A DNA stretch of 64,000 bases, taken from NCBI RefSeq assembly GCF_900142935.1, contig NZ_FSRS01000001.1, positions 1,932,001 through 1,996,000 on the forward strand. The letters run 5' to 3'. Both the position numbers and the translations under genes were made by a program. The stretch comes from Rhodovulum sp. ES.010. Lineage in GTDB: Bacteria; Pseudomonadota; Alphaproteobacteria; Rhodobacterales; Rhodobacteraceae. Shown piece after piece: positions 17,088-25,629 of the stretch (its first letter is position 1; the number at the start of each line of letters is the position of its first letter). Under the pieces are notes generated by a model. That model ran no database searches and was not told the DNA's origin. It saw nothing but the letters and a program-made list of their open reading frames with translations.

Positions 17088-18208
17088 ACGCGTTCTTCTC
17101 CGACGATCTCGTGGCGCGGCTCGACCGCCTGGTCGCCAGGGGCGGTCTGCCCGGCAAGGCCCGCGACTATGGCGAGGCACTCCTGCAGCGGCTGCGCGCC
17201 CCGGTCCGGGTGGTCGTTGCAGGGCCCGCGCGCAGCGGCAAGTCGACCCTGATCGCATTGCTCGCCGGCAGCGCCGCGCCGGCATCCGAGGGCCCGGGCG
17301 GGCCTGGCCCCGTAGCCTCGTCGGTGATCGAGAACCTCGTTCTGATCGAACACGCCGGGGCGGAAGCGCCCCTTGCGCACTGCGCGCCTCACATCATCCT
17401 GTGGTGCACCCAGGGCTTTGCCAAGGACGAGGCCGCGACATGGGCCGAGGTGCCGGACGGCCTCAAGGACCACGCCTTCCTGGTGCTGACCAAGGCCGAC
17501 GAATTGATCCGGGTCGGCATTCTGCAGGAGCGCCTGGACGATCTTTGCGACGTGGTCGAGTCCGAGTTCCACAGCCTGTTTCCGATCGCGACGCGGCAGG
17601 CGCTCTCCGCTTGGTCGGGCACGCAGATCGTCGACGAGGTGGCGCATGCGCGCAGCGGTGCCAGGGCGCTCTTCGACGCGCTGGAGCGGATGGTCGCCCA
17701 GGGCCGTCGTGCCGACCTGGACGCGGGCGAGCTGTTCCTGCGGCGCCATGACGGGCTGACCGCGCATCCCGTGCCCGCGGCGCCGCAGGCCGCGCCGCGC
17801 CCCGAGGCGGCGGCCGACAGCTCCCCCGACCATGCACCTGGGACGTCGCAGCCCCCCGCCGCCGCCACCAACCGGGCCGCAGCCGCCGTGCCCGCCCCGG
17901 ACGTGGACGTTTCGCAACGCGCGCTGCGCCTGCTCGACACCTTCCGCGACGGTTTCCCCGGCGCGATCGAGGGCGAGGCGGCCGACGCGGTCTCGGACCT
18001 GCTGTCGCTCTGCGGGAACGCCGCGGAAGCGCTCAACGCGCTCGTCTCCGACCTGTCCGGCGTGTCGGAAGAGCTGTCCGAGGACGTTCTGGAAGCCAAC
18101 GAGACGATGATCCTGCTCGCGCTCGAAGGCACTGCCTCGGCGGCGGCCGACGCAGTGACCCTGCTGCTGCAGCTGCGCCGCGGGTTCGAAACCCGGCTGG
18201 CCGCCTGA
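17084..18208 (+). CDS. P-loop GTPase-like protein A, degenerate G domain
   Basis: A 374-residue protein. A P-loop GPARSGKST lies at residues 47-55 and a G4-type TKAD at 136-139, but the expected D-x-x-G switch II motif is replaced by IEHAGAE, so hydrolysis may be impaired. Residues about 220-275 form an Ala/Pro-rich linker and the C-terminal 100 residues are helical and acidic. It starts with a 4-bp ATGA overlap with the phosphatase gene. It resembles small members of bacterial dynamin/GTPase clusters; no specific family could be named. The two following GTPases have complete motifs, so this one may be a regulatory subunit. Confidence 0.75.
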   Translation: MNAFFSDDLVARLDRLVARGGLPGKARDYGEALLQRLRAPVRVVVAGPARSGKSTLIALLAGSAAPASEGPGGPGPVASSVIENLVLIEHAGAEAPLAHCAPHIILWCTQGFAKDEAATWAEVPDGLKDHAFLVLTKADELIRVGILQERLDDLCDVVESEFHSLFPIATRQALSAWSGTQIVDEVAHARSGARALFDALERMVAQGRRADLDAGELFLRRHDGLTAHPVPAAPQAAPRPEAAADSSPDHAPGTSQPPAAATNRAAAAVPAPDVDVSQRALRLLDTFRDGFPGAIEGEAADAVSDLLSLCGNAAEALNALVSDLSGVSEELSEDVLEANETMILLALEGTASAAADAVTLLLQLRRGFETRLAA

Positions 18209-18361
18209 GGGAGACAAACGCCGGATGGTCGCCACGATGTTGCCACGCCCAAGACAGTTTTCTCGGCCTTACTGTTTCCATGGACGCCGCAGTGATGACG
18301 GATGGGGCCTTCCGCGAGAGGCTCTTGACGGTCATTGCAGAGGGAAGAGGGGTGTCGCCAC

Positions 18362-20425
18362 GTGACGCTGGACGATCGAGCAACCACCGCCGCCGAGCCG
18401 GTCCGCCCCCGGATCGAGAATCCGGCCCTTCTCGCCTCGGGTCTGGACGGGTTTTCCGGCTTCGTCGGCCGCATGGACCAGATGCGCGAGACCCTGTCGA
18501 ACCTCGCCGACCTCGGCGACACGGCGACCGCCCGCGGCGCCGGCCGGCTGTCCGCCCAGCTCGACCTGATCGAGCCCGCGATCACGTTCATCGGCCAGGT
18601 CAAGGCCGGCAAGACGTCGCTGATCAACGCGATGGCGGGCTGGCCCGGCCTTCTGCCCGCCGACGTCAATCCCTGGACCTCGGTCGTCACCTCGATTCAC
18701 CTGTCCCCGGCGTCCGAGACCGCGGCACAAGGCGCGACGTTCCGGTTCTTCGACCCGTCGGAGTGGGACCGCCTGATGGAAAAGGGCGGGCGCATGGGCG
18801 AACTCGCCGCCCGCGCGGGCGCCGAGGAAGAGCTTGAAAAGGTGCGCCGCCAGGTCGAGCGGATGCGCGAGAAATCCCAGGGTCGGCTCGGACGCCGCTT
18901 CGAGATGCTGCTCGGGCAGGAACACCGCTACGGCAGCTTCGACGAATCCATGGTCGAACGCTACGTCTGCCTGGGCGACGACTTCGAGGACGACGAGGGC
19001 GAGCCCTTCGACATGAAGGGGCGCTTCGCCGACATCACCAAGGCGGCGGACCTCTTCGTCGGCCATGCCAACGTGCCCTTCAAGCTGTGCCTGCGCGACA
19101 CGCCGGGAGTGAACGATACCTTCCTGATGCGCGAGCAGATCACGATCGGCGCCATCCGCGACAGCCGCATCTGCATTCTCGTGCTCTCGGCGCACCAGGC
19201 GCTGTCGACGGTGGATATGGCGCTAATCCGCCTGATCTCGGCGGTCAAGGCGCGCGAGGTGGTCATCTTCGTCAACCGCATCGACGAATTGTCGAACCCG
19301 GCGTCCCAGATCGACGAGATTCGAGAGTCGATCCGCGCCACGCTCAAGGCCCATGACGGCCCGGCCGATGCGCCCATCCTCTTCGGCAGCGCGGCCTGGG
19401 GCCAGCACGCCCTGTGCGGCAGCCTGTCCGACATGAGCGCGGACAGCCGCGCAGCCCTGGACATCCTGGCCTCCGGGGACGGTTCGGCCGGTGCGGTCAC
19501 GCCGGACGATGTCTGGCACCTTTCCGGCATCCCCGCCCTCTACCGCGCTATCGGCGAACGGGTCGAAGAAGGCGTCGGCGGCGAGGCCGTCGACAAGGTC
19601 GCGCGCAGCGTCGGCAACCTGGCCCGCGGAGTCAACGCCGCCCAGATGTCGATCGGGCTGGCGGTGGCCGACGGCCGGTCGGTCGCGCCCGACATGGGCC
19701 GCGTCCGGGCCGCGCTCGACGCGATCGAGGCGCGCGCGCTCTCTGCGCTGGACGCCGCCTGGTCCGCCCAGCGCGAGGATTTCTGCATCCGCCTTGACCG
19801 GTCGCACAACAGCTTCCTCGACCGCGCCACGGCGGCGCTGGTCGAACATCTCGAGAAATACGGCGAAGGCAACGTCTGGTCCTATGAGCCGACCGGGCTG
19901 CGGCTGTTGCTGCGCTCGGCCTGCCAGGTCTTCGGCAAGCGCCTCCAGGGAGAGGCGCGGACGATCTTTGCGACCGCGGCCGACGAGATCGCGGCGACCT
20001 ATAGCGACGCCTTCGGCCTGACCGACAGCCTGGCAATCGAACCGCCGGAGCTTCCGCGTTTCAACCCGCCCGTGGCCATCGCGCAGACCATCGCGCTCGA
20101 CGTGAAGGGCGCCTGGTGGCGGCGCTGGTGGCTGAGGCGGCGCGGCTATCGCGCCTTCGCCAGCGAGTTCCACAAGATGATCCGCGAAGAGACCGCCCCC
20201 ATGGTCGACGAACTCGGCGACGCCCATGCCGGCGCGATTCGCGCCGACTTGATCTGCACGCTTGCCGACTTCCTGGCCGAGCAGCGCGAGGTGGTCATGG
20301 CGCTTGCCGACAAGGGCGGGCTCACCGCGGACGATCTCAACCGGGCGCTGGGGCTGCAGGCCCGTGCCGAACGCCTGCAACAAATCGAAAGCGCGGTGGC
20401 CACCATGCGCCGGGCCGCCGCCTGA
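18362..20425 (+). CDS. Dynamin-like GTPase B
   Basis: A 687-residue protein starting at a GTG preceded by the purine-rich AGAGGGAAGAGGGG; a TTG at 18335 would lie on top of that site and is rejected. Motifs: P-loop GQVKAGKTS (78-86), conserved threonines around 106-110, switch II DTPG (246-249) and NRID (305-308). About 350 mainly helical residues follow, including a conspicuous aromatic/basic patch WWRRWWLRRRGYRAF near 585-599 that could insert into membrane like a dynamin paddle. This size and order match bacterial dynamin-like proteins. The 153 bp before it hold no gene. The adjacent GTPase gene follows after 26 bp. Confidence 0.82.
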   Translation: MTLDDRATTAAEPVRPRIENPALLASGLDGFSGFVGRMDQMRETLSNLADLGDTATARGAGRLSAQLDLIEPAITFIGQVKAGKTSLINAMAGWPGLLPADVNPWTSVVTSIHLSPASETAAQGATFRFFDPSEWDRLMEKGGRMGELAARAGAEEELEKVRRQVERMREKSQGRLGRRFEMLLGQEHRYGSFDESMVERYVCLGDDFEDDEGEPFDMKGRFADITKAADLFVGHANVPFKLCLRDTPGVNDTFLMREQITIGAIRDSRICILVLSAHQALSTVDMALIRLISAVKAREVVIFVNRIDELSNPASQIDEIRESIRATLKAHDGPADAPILFGSAAWGQHALCGSLSDMSADSRAALDILASGDGSAGAVTPDDVWHLSGIPALYRAIGERVEEGVGGEAVDKVARSVGNLARGVNAAQMSIGLAVADGRSVAPDMGRVRAALDAIEARALSALDAAWSAQREDFCIRLDRSHNSFLDRATAALVEHLEKYGEGNVWSYEPTGLRLLLRSACQVFGKRLQGEARTIFATAADEIAATYSDAFGLTDSLAIEPPELPRFNPPVAIAQTIALDVKGAWWRRWWLRRRGYRAFASEFHKMIREETAPMVDELGDAHAGAIRADLICTLADFLAEQREVVMALADKGGLTADDLNRALGLQARAERLQQIESAVATMRRAAA

Positions 20426-20451
20426 CGGGACGCCTTCGAGGACGTGATGCA

Positions 20452-21387
20452 ATGACCGAGATGACCGACCAAGACCAGTTCCGCCCCGGCGCGGCCATCG
20501 ATCCGCCCGCGGCGAAGAAACCCTGCATCGCCCTGATGGGCGAGTTCAGCGCCGGCAAGAGCACGCTGTCCAACCTGCTGATCGGCCAGACACCGCTGCC
20601 GGTGAAGGTGACCGCGACGCAGCTGCCCCCCGTCCGCATCTCCCATGGCAACGGGCCCGGCTGGCGCGAAGATCGCGACGGGACAGTCCGGCCGGTCGAT
20701 CTCGAGGATCTCGCCGATATCTCGCCCGCCGAAACCCGGCTCGTGCAGCTCTTCGTCGAGGCCGACCTGCTGCGCCTGTGCGACCTGATCGACATGCCGG
20801 GCATATCCGACCCGAACATGGATTCGGGCGTCTGGGAGGATGTCATCGACCTGGCCGACGGCGTGATCTGGTGCAGCCACGCCACCCAGGCCTGGCGCCA
20901 GAGCGAGGCGGCGGTATGGGACGGGCTGGCGGACCGGCTGGCATGCACCAGCCTTCTGCTGCTCACCCGCAGCGACAAGCTGGTGACCGACCAGGACAAG
21001 GCCCGCGTCATCAAGCGCGTCTCGCGCGAGACCGAGGGACTTTTCAAGGAGGTGCTGCCGATATCGCTGACCGATGCGGTCGCCGGCCGCAACGATTGGG
21101 ACCGCTGGACGGCGAGCGGAGCCGAAGCGTTCAGCCAGGCCTTCATCACCCTGCTGAACGCACTGCAGCCCGGCGGCGGCGATCTGCCCGCGCGCGCCCC
21201 GGCGGCGCCGACGAACGCGGCCCCTGCCCCCAACGCCGACACGGCCCCGCTGCGGCTGGAGGACGCCTTGCCGCCCGACCCGGCCGACCCCGGCGCCGTG
21301 CGCCCCCGGCGGGTGACCGTCGACCGGGACCGCAGCCGCGGCCGCCGCCCCACCGCCGAAGAGGCCAAGGCGTCCAGACCTTTCTGA
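20452..21387 (+). CDS. Dynamin-related GTPase C
   Basis: A 311-residue GTPase with all guanine-binding motifs: GEFSAGKS (30-37), switch I threonine in VTATQLPPV (about 52-60), DMPG (114-117) and TRSDK (172-176). The GEFSAGKST P-loop is typical of the dynamin/YdjA-like bacterial family. After about residue 235 the chain becomes an Ala/Pro-rich and then basic tail. It lacks the long helical stalk of its upstream neighbour and may be its partner, since bacterial dynamins often occur in large/small pairs. The start at 20452 removes an implausible upstream extension. Confidence 0.82.
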   Translation: MTEMTDQDQFRPGAAIDPPAAKKPCIALMGEFSAGKSTLSNLLIGQTPLPVKVTATQLPPVRISHGNGPGWREDRDGTVRPVDLEDLADISPAETRLVQLFVEADLLRLCDLIDMPGISDPNMDSGVWEDVIDLADGVIWCSHATQAWRQSEAAVWDGLADRLACTSLLLLTRSDKLVTDQDKARVIKRVSRETEGLFKEVLPISLTDAVAGRNDWDRWTASGAEAFSQAFITLLNALQPGGGDLPARAPAAPTNAAPAPNADTAPLRLEDALPPDPADPGAVRPRRVTVDRDRSRGRRPTAEEAKASRPF

Positions 21388-21441
21388 CGGCCGCGACCTC
21401 CCCGCCGTACGGTGCCTGCCCGTCCGCACGCACATGACGCG

Positions 21442-21467
21442 TTTTGCCGGTGGAAGGTCCGGCAAAA
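21442..21467. promoter_or_regulatory. Perfect 9-bp inverted repeat before the small partner gene
   Basis: TTTTGCCGG (21442-21450) and CCGGCAAAA (21459-21467) are perfect complements separated by 8 bases, and lie 18 bp before the ATG at 21486. The T-run is on the 5' side of the stem, so it is not a normal rho-independent terminator in either direction. It fits an operator for a dimeric regulator or a 5' RNA hairpin that could hide the ribosome-binding site of the next gene. The remaining 98-bp gap has no gene. Confidence 0.55.
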
Positions 21468-21485
21468 TCAACTAGACTGCGCGCG

Positions 21486-21878
21486 ATGGCGGCCACCCAG
21501 CGACTCCAGACCTTGCGCAAATCGATTCCGGGATGCCGGACCCTGGCCTATGTGGACCTGTCCGCCCGGCTGGTCCTGCGCGCCGATGCTGCGCCGGCCG
21601 CCCCGCAGGAAGTTCTCGACGCGCTGTGCCTGCGGGCCGCCCGCGTCCTCGTCGGACCGGCCGCAGCCGCTGCGGACGCAGTTCTGGGCGCGCCCCCGAC
21701 CGAGGCAATTGCCTGGGGGGCGGGCGCGATCGAACTCTACCTGCGGGCGCCCGACGCGCCCGACGAGGCGCTCTGTGCAATCCTCGACGCCGCCGCCGAC
21801 CCCGACCCCGCCATGGCCACGCTGCGCGAGGGGATCGGCGGGATCGTGCCCGCCGACCAGCCCGGTGCCCCGCGATGA
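21486..21878 (+). CDS. Small Roadblock/LC7-like protein (tentative)
   Basis: A 130-residue protein with no certain family. Its pattern, LQTLRKSIPGCRTLAYVDLS..LVLRAD at the start, an alanine-rich helix in the middle and a C-terminal strand-helix (AIELYLRAPDAPDEALCAILD), resembles the Roadblock/LC7 fold, whose bacterial members (for example MglB) regulate small GTPases. Lying directly after three GTPase genes, such a role would make sense. The assignment rests on pattern similarity alone. Its stop overlaps the next start (ATGA), so the two final genes of the cluster are translationally coupled. Confidence 0.6.
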   Translation: MAATQRLQTLRKSIPGCRTLAYVDLSARLVLRADAAPAAPQEVLDALCLRAARVLVGPAAAAADAVLGAPPTEAIAWGAGAIELYLRAPDAPDEALCAILDAAADPDPAMATLREGIGGIVPADQPGAPR

Positions 21879-22615
21879 CCGACCTGGAGCGCCTCAACAG
21901 AAAGCTCGCCAAGTTCAAGACGGGCGACGATGCGCCCGAACAGACCGTCGCCGGCGGCACGGATGGAATCGTCTCGGCTCTCCTGTCGGAAATCGAGGAA
22001 ACGATCCTGCCCCGCGAAATGGTCCTGACCGACGAGAACGGCACGGAGTTCCGGCTTCTGGTGGCCGGCCGGCGGCTGCTGCGCGTGGACGGCGGAAACG
22101 CCGCGGCGCCGGACTCGGACGATCCTGCCGACGCGGTCGCGGCCGCCTTCGCCGGACCGCTTCGCAGCTTTCTCGACCAGGCGGGCGAGATCAGCGTGGC
22201 CGCAGACCGCCCGCGGGACCGGCTCGACCCGACCGAGATCGGCTGTTCGGTCGAGGCGCTCGTGGCGGCGGCCGCGCAGCCGCCCGCGACACCGGCGGCC
22301 GATGCGGACCCGGTCTCGGCCTGCCTCGCCCTCTGCCGGGCCGGCCTGCGCCTCGACGCCGATGGCGGGGCCGAGACGCCCGTGGGCGACCCCGATCTCG
22401 TGATGCGCCTGCAGCACTTTGCCGAAGCCGCCCTTCCGACCCTCGCGCCGCCGGCCACACGGGCCATGCCGCGCCTGACGATCCTGCGTGCCGCGCGGGC
22501 AGACGATCTCGTCCTCGCCCATGTCGCCGCCCGGGACGGCGCGGCGCTGTTCCTCGCGCCGGCAGAGGCGCAGGCCGACCTTCTGTCCATCTGCCGGAAC
22601 GCGGTCCCCGCCTGA
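21875..22615 (+). CDS. Orphan protein closing the kinase-GTPase cluster
   Basis: A 246-residue protein that I do not recognise. It begins with a charged helix (LERLNRKLAKFKTG), followed by an acidic segment, a region with alternating strands (EFRLLVAGRRLLRVDGG) and a C-terminal half with two cysteines in SACLALC and a final SICRNAVPA. No signal peptide, membrane segment or nucleotide-binding motif is visible, so it is predicted to be cytoplasmic. It is translationally coupled to the Roadblock-like gene by an ATGA overlap and is the last gene before the cobalamin riboswitch. Confidence 0.7.
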   Translation: MTDLERLNRKLAKFKTGDDAPEQTVAGGTDGIVSALLSEIEETILPREMVLTDENGTEFRLLVAGRRLLRVDGGNAAAPDSDDPADAVAAAFAGPLRSFLDQAGEISVAADRPRDRLDPTEIGCSVEALVAAAAQPPATPAADADPVSACLALCRAGLRLDADGGAETPVGDPDLVMRLQHFAEAALPTLAPPATRAMPRLTILRAARADDLVLAHVAARDGAALFLAPAEAQADLLSICRNAVPA

Positions 22616-22643
22616 GCCCCGCGCCTTGCCGCAGCCATGCCGC

Positions 22644-22672
22644 TTGACAGCGCGGCATCACCGGCATACCCC
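22644..22672 (+). promoter_or_regulatory. Candidate promoter of the riboswitch-btuB transcript
   Basis: A consensus -35 hexamer TTGACA (22644-22649) is followed after 17 bp by TACCCC (22667-22672), a weak -10. Transcription would start near 22680, just upstream of the cobalamin riboswitch. The -35 is strong and the position is right; the -10 is poor, which is common in alphaproteobacteria. Confidence 0.45.
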
Positions 22673-22684
22673 CGAACCGTCTTG

Positions 22685-22870
22685 GTTAACCCGTGCCTCC
22701 GGGGTCGGGTTATGAAAAGGGAACACGGTCCGGCCAGAAGGCCAAATCCGTGGCTGCCCCCGCAACTGTAGGCGGAGAGCGCGGCTGTTACATGCCACTG
22801 GACCGACGCGTCCGGGAAGGCCAGCCAAGCGACGACCCGCAAGCCAGGAGACCTGCCAGGACGATCACCC
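22685..22870 (+). promoter_or_regulatory. Cobalamin (AdoCbl) riboswitch
   Basis: The leader contains the hallmarks of a B12 riboswitch: AAAAGGGAA after a variable stem (about 22716-22724), GCCCCCGCAACTGTA (22756-22770) and the B12 box AAGCCAGGAGACCTGCC (22840-22858). It lies 140 bp upstream of btuB. Binding of adenosylcobalamin would fold the RNA so that btuB and the following genes are repressed at translation or transcription. A GC-rich stretch at 22875-22915 after the box could be the expression platform. The exact ends are approximate. Confidence 0.93.
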
Positions 22871-23011
22871 AGCCCGGCCGCGGGGCGTGGTCCGGGCGGC
22901 GGACGACTCCGCAGTGGTGATGCCTCACCGTCTGCGGAAAGGTGCGCCTTTCCAATGACTTGCAAAAGAAGAACGGGCCCGCCAAAGGCCCTGCAACGGA
23001 ACGGGACGCAC

Positions 23012-24808
23012 ATGCTTCGCACGACATCCGCCATCGGCCTGGGCCTCGCCGCCCTCTCTCCCCTCGCCGCACAGGCGCAGGACAGCTTCCTGCTCGACGA
23101 ACTCGTCGCTTCGGCGACGCTGGTACCGATCGAGGTCAACCGCACCGGCACAACGGTCGAGACGCTCGACTTCGGCGAGATCGTCGAGGGCGGCCAGAGC
23201 GTGGGCCAGACGCTGTCGCAACTGCCCGGCGTCACCGTCACCGCGAATGGCGGGCTCGGCGCCAGTTCCACGGTTCGGCTGCGCGGCCTCGGCGGCAGCT
23301 ATATCGGGGTTCGGATCGACGGGATCGACGTGACCGACCCATCCGGCACCCAGACCTCGTTCAATTTCGGCACGCTAACCGCGGGGCTTCCGGGCCGGAT
23401 CGAGGTGCTCAAGGGCACGCAATCGGCGCTTTACGGCTCGAACGCGATCGCGGGCGTCGTGGACATCACCAGCTGGCGGCCGGTGGATGAAGGATTCTCC
23501 GGGCAGGCACGCGTCGAGGGCGGCAGCTACGGCACAGGCGCGACGACGCTGAACCTCGGCCAGGTCGGCGAGCGCGGCGAAATCGCGCTGACGCTGTCGC
23601 ATGTGACCGCGGACGGCTTCTCGGCACGTAACACGAATAGCGAGGATGACGGTTACGACCAGTCGCTGATGACGCTTTTCGCCGCCTTCGACGCGACCGA
23701 GAACCTGCGTCTCGGTGTCTCGGCGCTCTGGTCGGACGGCACCGTGGAGTTCGACCGCGCTGCCGCGGACCCGAGTGGCGAGATCGACGAAACGCGAAAG
23801 GGCCTGCGCGCCTTCGCGGAACTGACCACCGGCGCAGTCGATCATGAATTCGCGGTCTCGACCGTCGAGACCGAACGCTTCGACGAGGGCGGCTTCACCG
23901 AACGCTTCGTGGGCGAGCGCATCAAGCTCGAGTATCTCGGCGCGGTCGACCTGGACGCGGACCTGTCGCTCGCCTTTGGCGCGGACTGGACCGAGGAGAC
24001 GGCGACGCTCGACGGCGCGTCCTACGATGGGGAGAACGGCGCAGTCTTCGGCGAGGTGCAGTATGCCCCGACGGCCAACCTCGACCTGGCGCTGTCGCTG
24101 CGCTACGACAGCTACTCCGATTTCGACGATCAGGCCACGGGGCGGGTCGCGCTCGCCTGGCGGCCGCGCGAAGACGTGATCGTCCGCGCCGTCCTCGGCA
24201 CCGGATATCGCGCCCCCTCGCTCTACGAACGGTTCGGCCCCTTCGGCAACGCCGCCCTGGAACCGGAGACGAGCCGCAGCGCGGAACTCGGGATCGAGAA
24301 ACGCTACGGCAGCGAGAGCTTCGCCAAAGCGACGCTGTTCTATACCGAGATCGACGACCTGATCGATTTCAGCGGCGCCGCCTACGCCCAGGTGCCCGGC
24401 ACGACCAACAGCAAGGGGATCGAGCTGTCGGGCCGCTACGCTCTGAACGATACCGTCGCGCTCACCGGCGCCTATACCTACACCGATGCCGAGAACAGCG
24501 GCGACCGGCTGGTGCGGGTGCCGCGCCACGATTTCAGCCTCGGGCTCGAAGCGGGGCTGACCGACCGGCTCGACGGACGGCTCTCGCTGCAGACGGTGGC
24601 CGATCGGTTCGACACGAACCCGTTCCCGGCACCGCCGTCGGACATCGCGGACTATACGGTCGTCAATGCCGGCCTGAGCTACGCCCTGACGGAAACCGCC
24701 GAGGCCTATCTCCGCGTCGAGAACCTGTTCGACGAGGACTACGAGCCGGTGCGCGGCTACAACGGTGCGGGCCGCTCGCTCTACGTGGGGCTGCGTGCGT
24801 CCTTCTAG
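23012..24808 (+). CDS. btuB: TonB-dependent vitamin B12 receptor
   Basis: A 598-residue outer-membrane receptor. A signal peptide (AIGLGLAALSPLAAQAQ) is followed by a TonB-box-like segment (DELVASATLVP), a plug domain (about 45-150, with SQLPGVTV and the VLKGTQSALYGSNAIAGVVDI motif) and a 22-strand beta-barrel ending in the aromatic [10 protein letters not shown]. The start at 23012 follows GGAACGGGA and gives a normal signal peptide. Control by the cobalamin riboswitch and the neighbouring cobalamin genes identify the ligand as B12. The stop lies 14 bp inside the next gene. Confidence 0.93.
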   Translation: MLRTTSAIGLGLAALSPLAAQAQDSFLLDELVASATLVPIEVNRTGTTVETLDFGEIVEGGQSVGQTLSQLPGVTVTANGGLGASSTVRLRGLGGSYIGVRIDGIDVTDPSGTQTSFNFGTLTAGLPGRIEVLKGTQSALYGSNAIAGVVDITSWRPVDEGFSGQARVEGGSYGTGATTLNLGQVGERGEIALTLSHVTADGFSARNTNSEDDGYDQSLMTLFAAFDATENLRLGVSALWSDGTVEFDRAAADPSGEIDETRKGLRAFAELTTGAVDHEFAVSTVETERFDEGGFTERFVGERIKLEYLGAVDLDADLSLAFGADWTEETATLDGASYDGENGAVFGEVQYAPTANLDLALSLRYDSYSDFDDQATGRVALAWRPREDVIVRAVLGTGYRAPSLYERFGPFGNAALEPETSRSAELGIEKRYGSESFAKATLFYTEIDDLIDFSGAAYAQVPGTTNSKGIELSGRYALNDTVALTGAYTYTDAENSGDRLVRVPRHDFSLGLEAGLTDRLDGRLSLQTVADRFDTNPFPAPPSDIADYTVVNAGLSYALTETAEAYLRVENLFDEDYEPVRGYNGAGRSLYVGLRASF

Positions 24809-25628
24809 GCTGATAGCGCTGGCCGCCGCCCTCGCCTGCGCCGGGGCGGCGGCGCTGGCCAAGCCGCCCGAACGGGTGGTCTCGATGAATCTCTGCACCG
24901 ATCAGCTTGCCATGCTGATCGCGGGCGAGGGCCAGCTTGTCTCGGTCAGCGACCTGGCAGCGGACCCGCGCAGTTCCCCGATGGCGCAGGAGGCCGGCGC
25001 CTATCCCGCGAATGGCGGCGGCGCCGAGGAGATCGCGCTGATGCGGCCCGACCTCGTGCTGGCGGGCGTCTATTCCGACCCGGCCACGCTGGGCATGCTG
25101 CGCCGGCTGGGCATCCCGGTCGCGCAAATCGAGATCACCAGATCGGTGGCCGAGATTCCGGCGCAGCTGCGCCGGGTCGGCGAGTTGCTTGGCCGCACGG
25201 CGCGGGCCGAGGCGCTGGCGACGGCATTCAAGGCGGGCCTTGCCGCGCTGTCCCGCGGCGACGGCCCGCGGCCGCTGGCCGCCATCTTCCATCCCAACGG
25301 CTATACGCAAGGGGCCGGCACGCTGTCCGATGACATCCTTGCCCATGCGGGATTCGACAATCTGGCCGCGGAACTCGGTCTTCGGCAGGGCGGGCGGCTC
25401 GCGCTGGAGGAGGTCGTGACGGCCGATCCCGACCTGCTGATTCTCTCGCGCCCCTACCCCGCCAGTTCGCGCGCCGAGGAAATCCTGGCTCACCCGGCGC
25501 TGCGCGACATCGCGGCCGCCGAACGTCCCGCCTTCACCGGGCCGGACTGGACCTGCGGCACGCCGCACGTGCTGGACGCGATCGCGCGCCTCGCCGAACG
25601 GCGTGCGACGCTGCCGAGGGAGGAGTGA
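24795..25628 (+). CDS. Periplasmic cobalamin-binding protein (BtuF-like)
   Basis: A 277-residue product beginning at a GTG that overlaps the end of btuB; residues 1-28 form a signal peptide ([17 protein letters not shown]). The rest is a helical-backbone periplasmic binding protein (TroA/BtuF superfamily): [15 protein letters not shown] at the start, [13 protein letters not shown], and a tail [21 protein letters not shown]. It would pass corrinoid to an inner-membrane BtuCD. No btuC or btuD gene is present in the window, so the permease must be elsewhere or shared. A GGGAGGAG site at its end serves cobQ. Confidence 0.82.
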   Translation: MRPSRLIALAAALACAGAAALAKPPERVVSMNLCTDQLAMLIAGEGQLVSVSDLAADPRSSPMAQEAGAYPANGGGAEEIALMRPDLVLAGVYSDPATLGMLRRLGIPVAQIEITRSVAEIPAQLRRVGELLGRTARAEALATAFKAGLAALSRGDGPRPLAAIFHPNGYTQGAGTLSDDILAHAGFDNLAAELGLRQGGRLALEEVVTADPDLLILSRPYPASSRAEEILAHPALRDIAAAERPAFTGPDWTCGTPHVLDAIARLAERRATLPREE

Positions 25629-25629
25629 G

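Noticed and set aside
18209..18361. A possible small gene between GTPase A and the dynamin-like GTPase
   Set aside because: No start with a ribosome site and no sensible protein; the purine-rich stretch serves the GTG of the following gene.
13755..22615. Type VI secretion regulatory locus
   Set aside because: The kinase, FHA and phosphatase genes resemble such a locus, but no structural secretion genes occur anywhere in the window.
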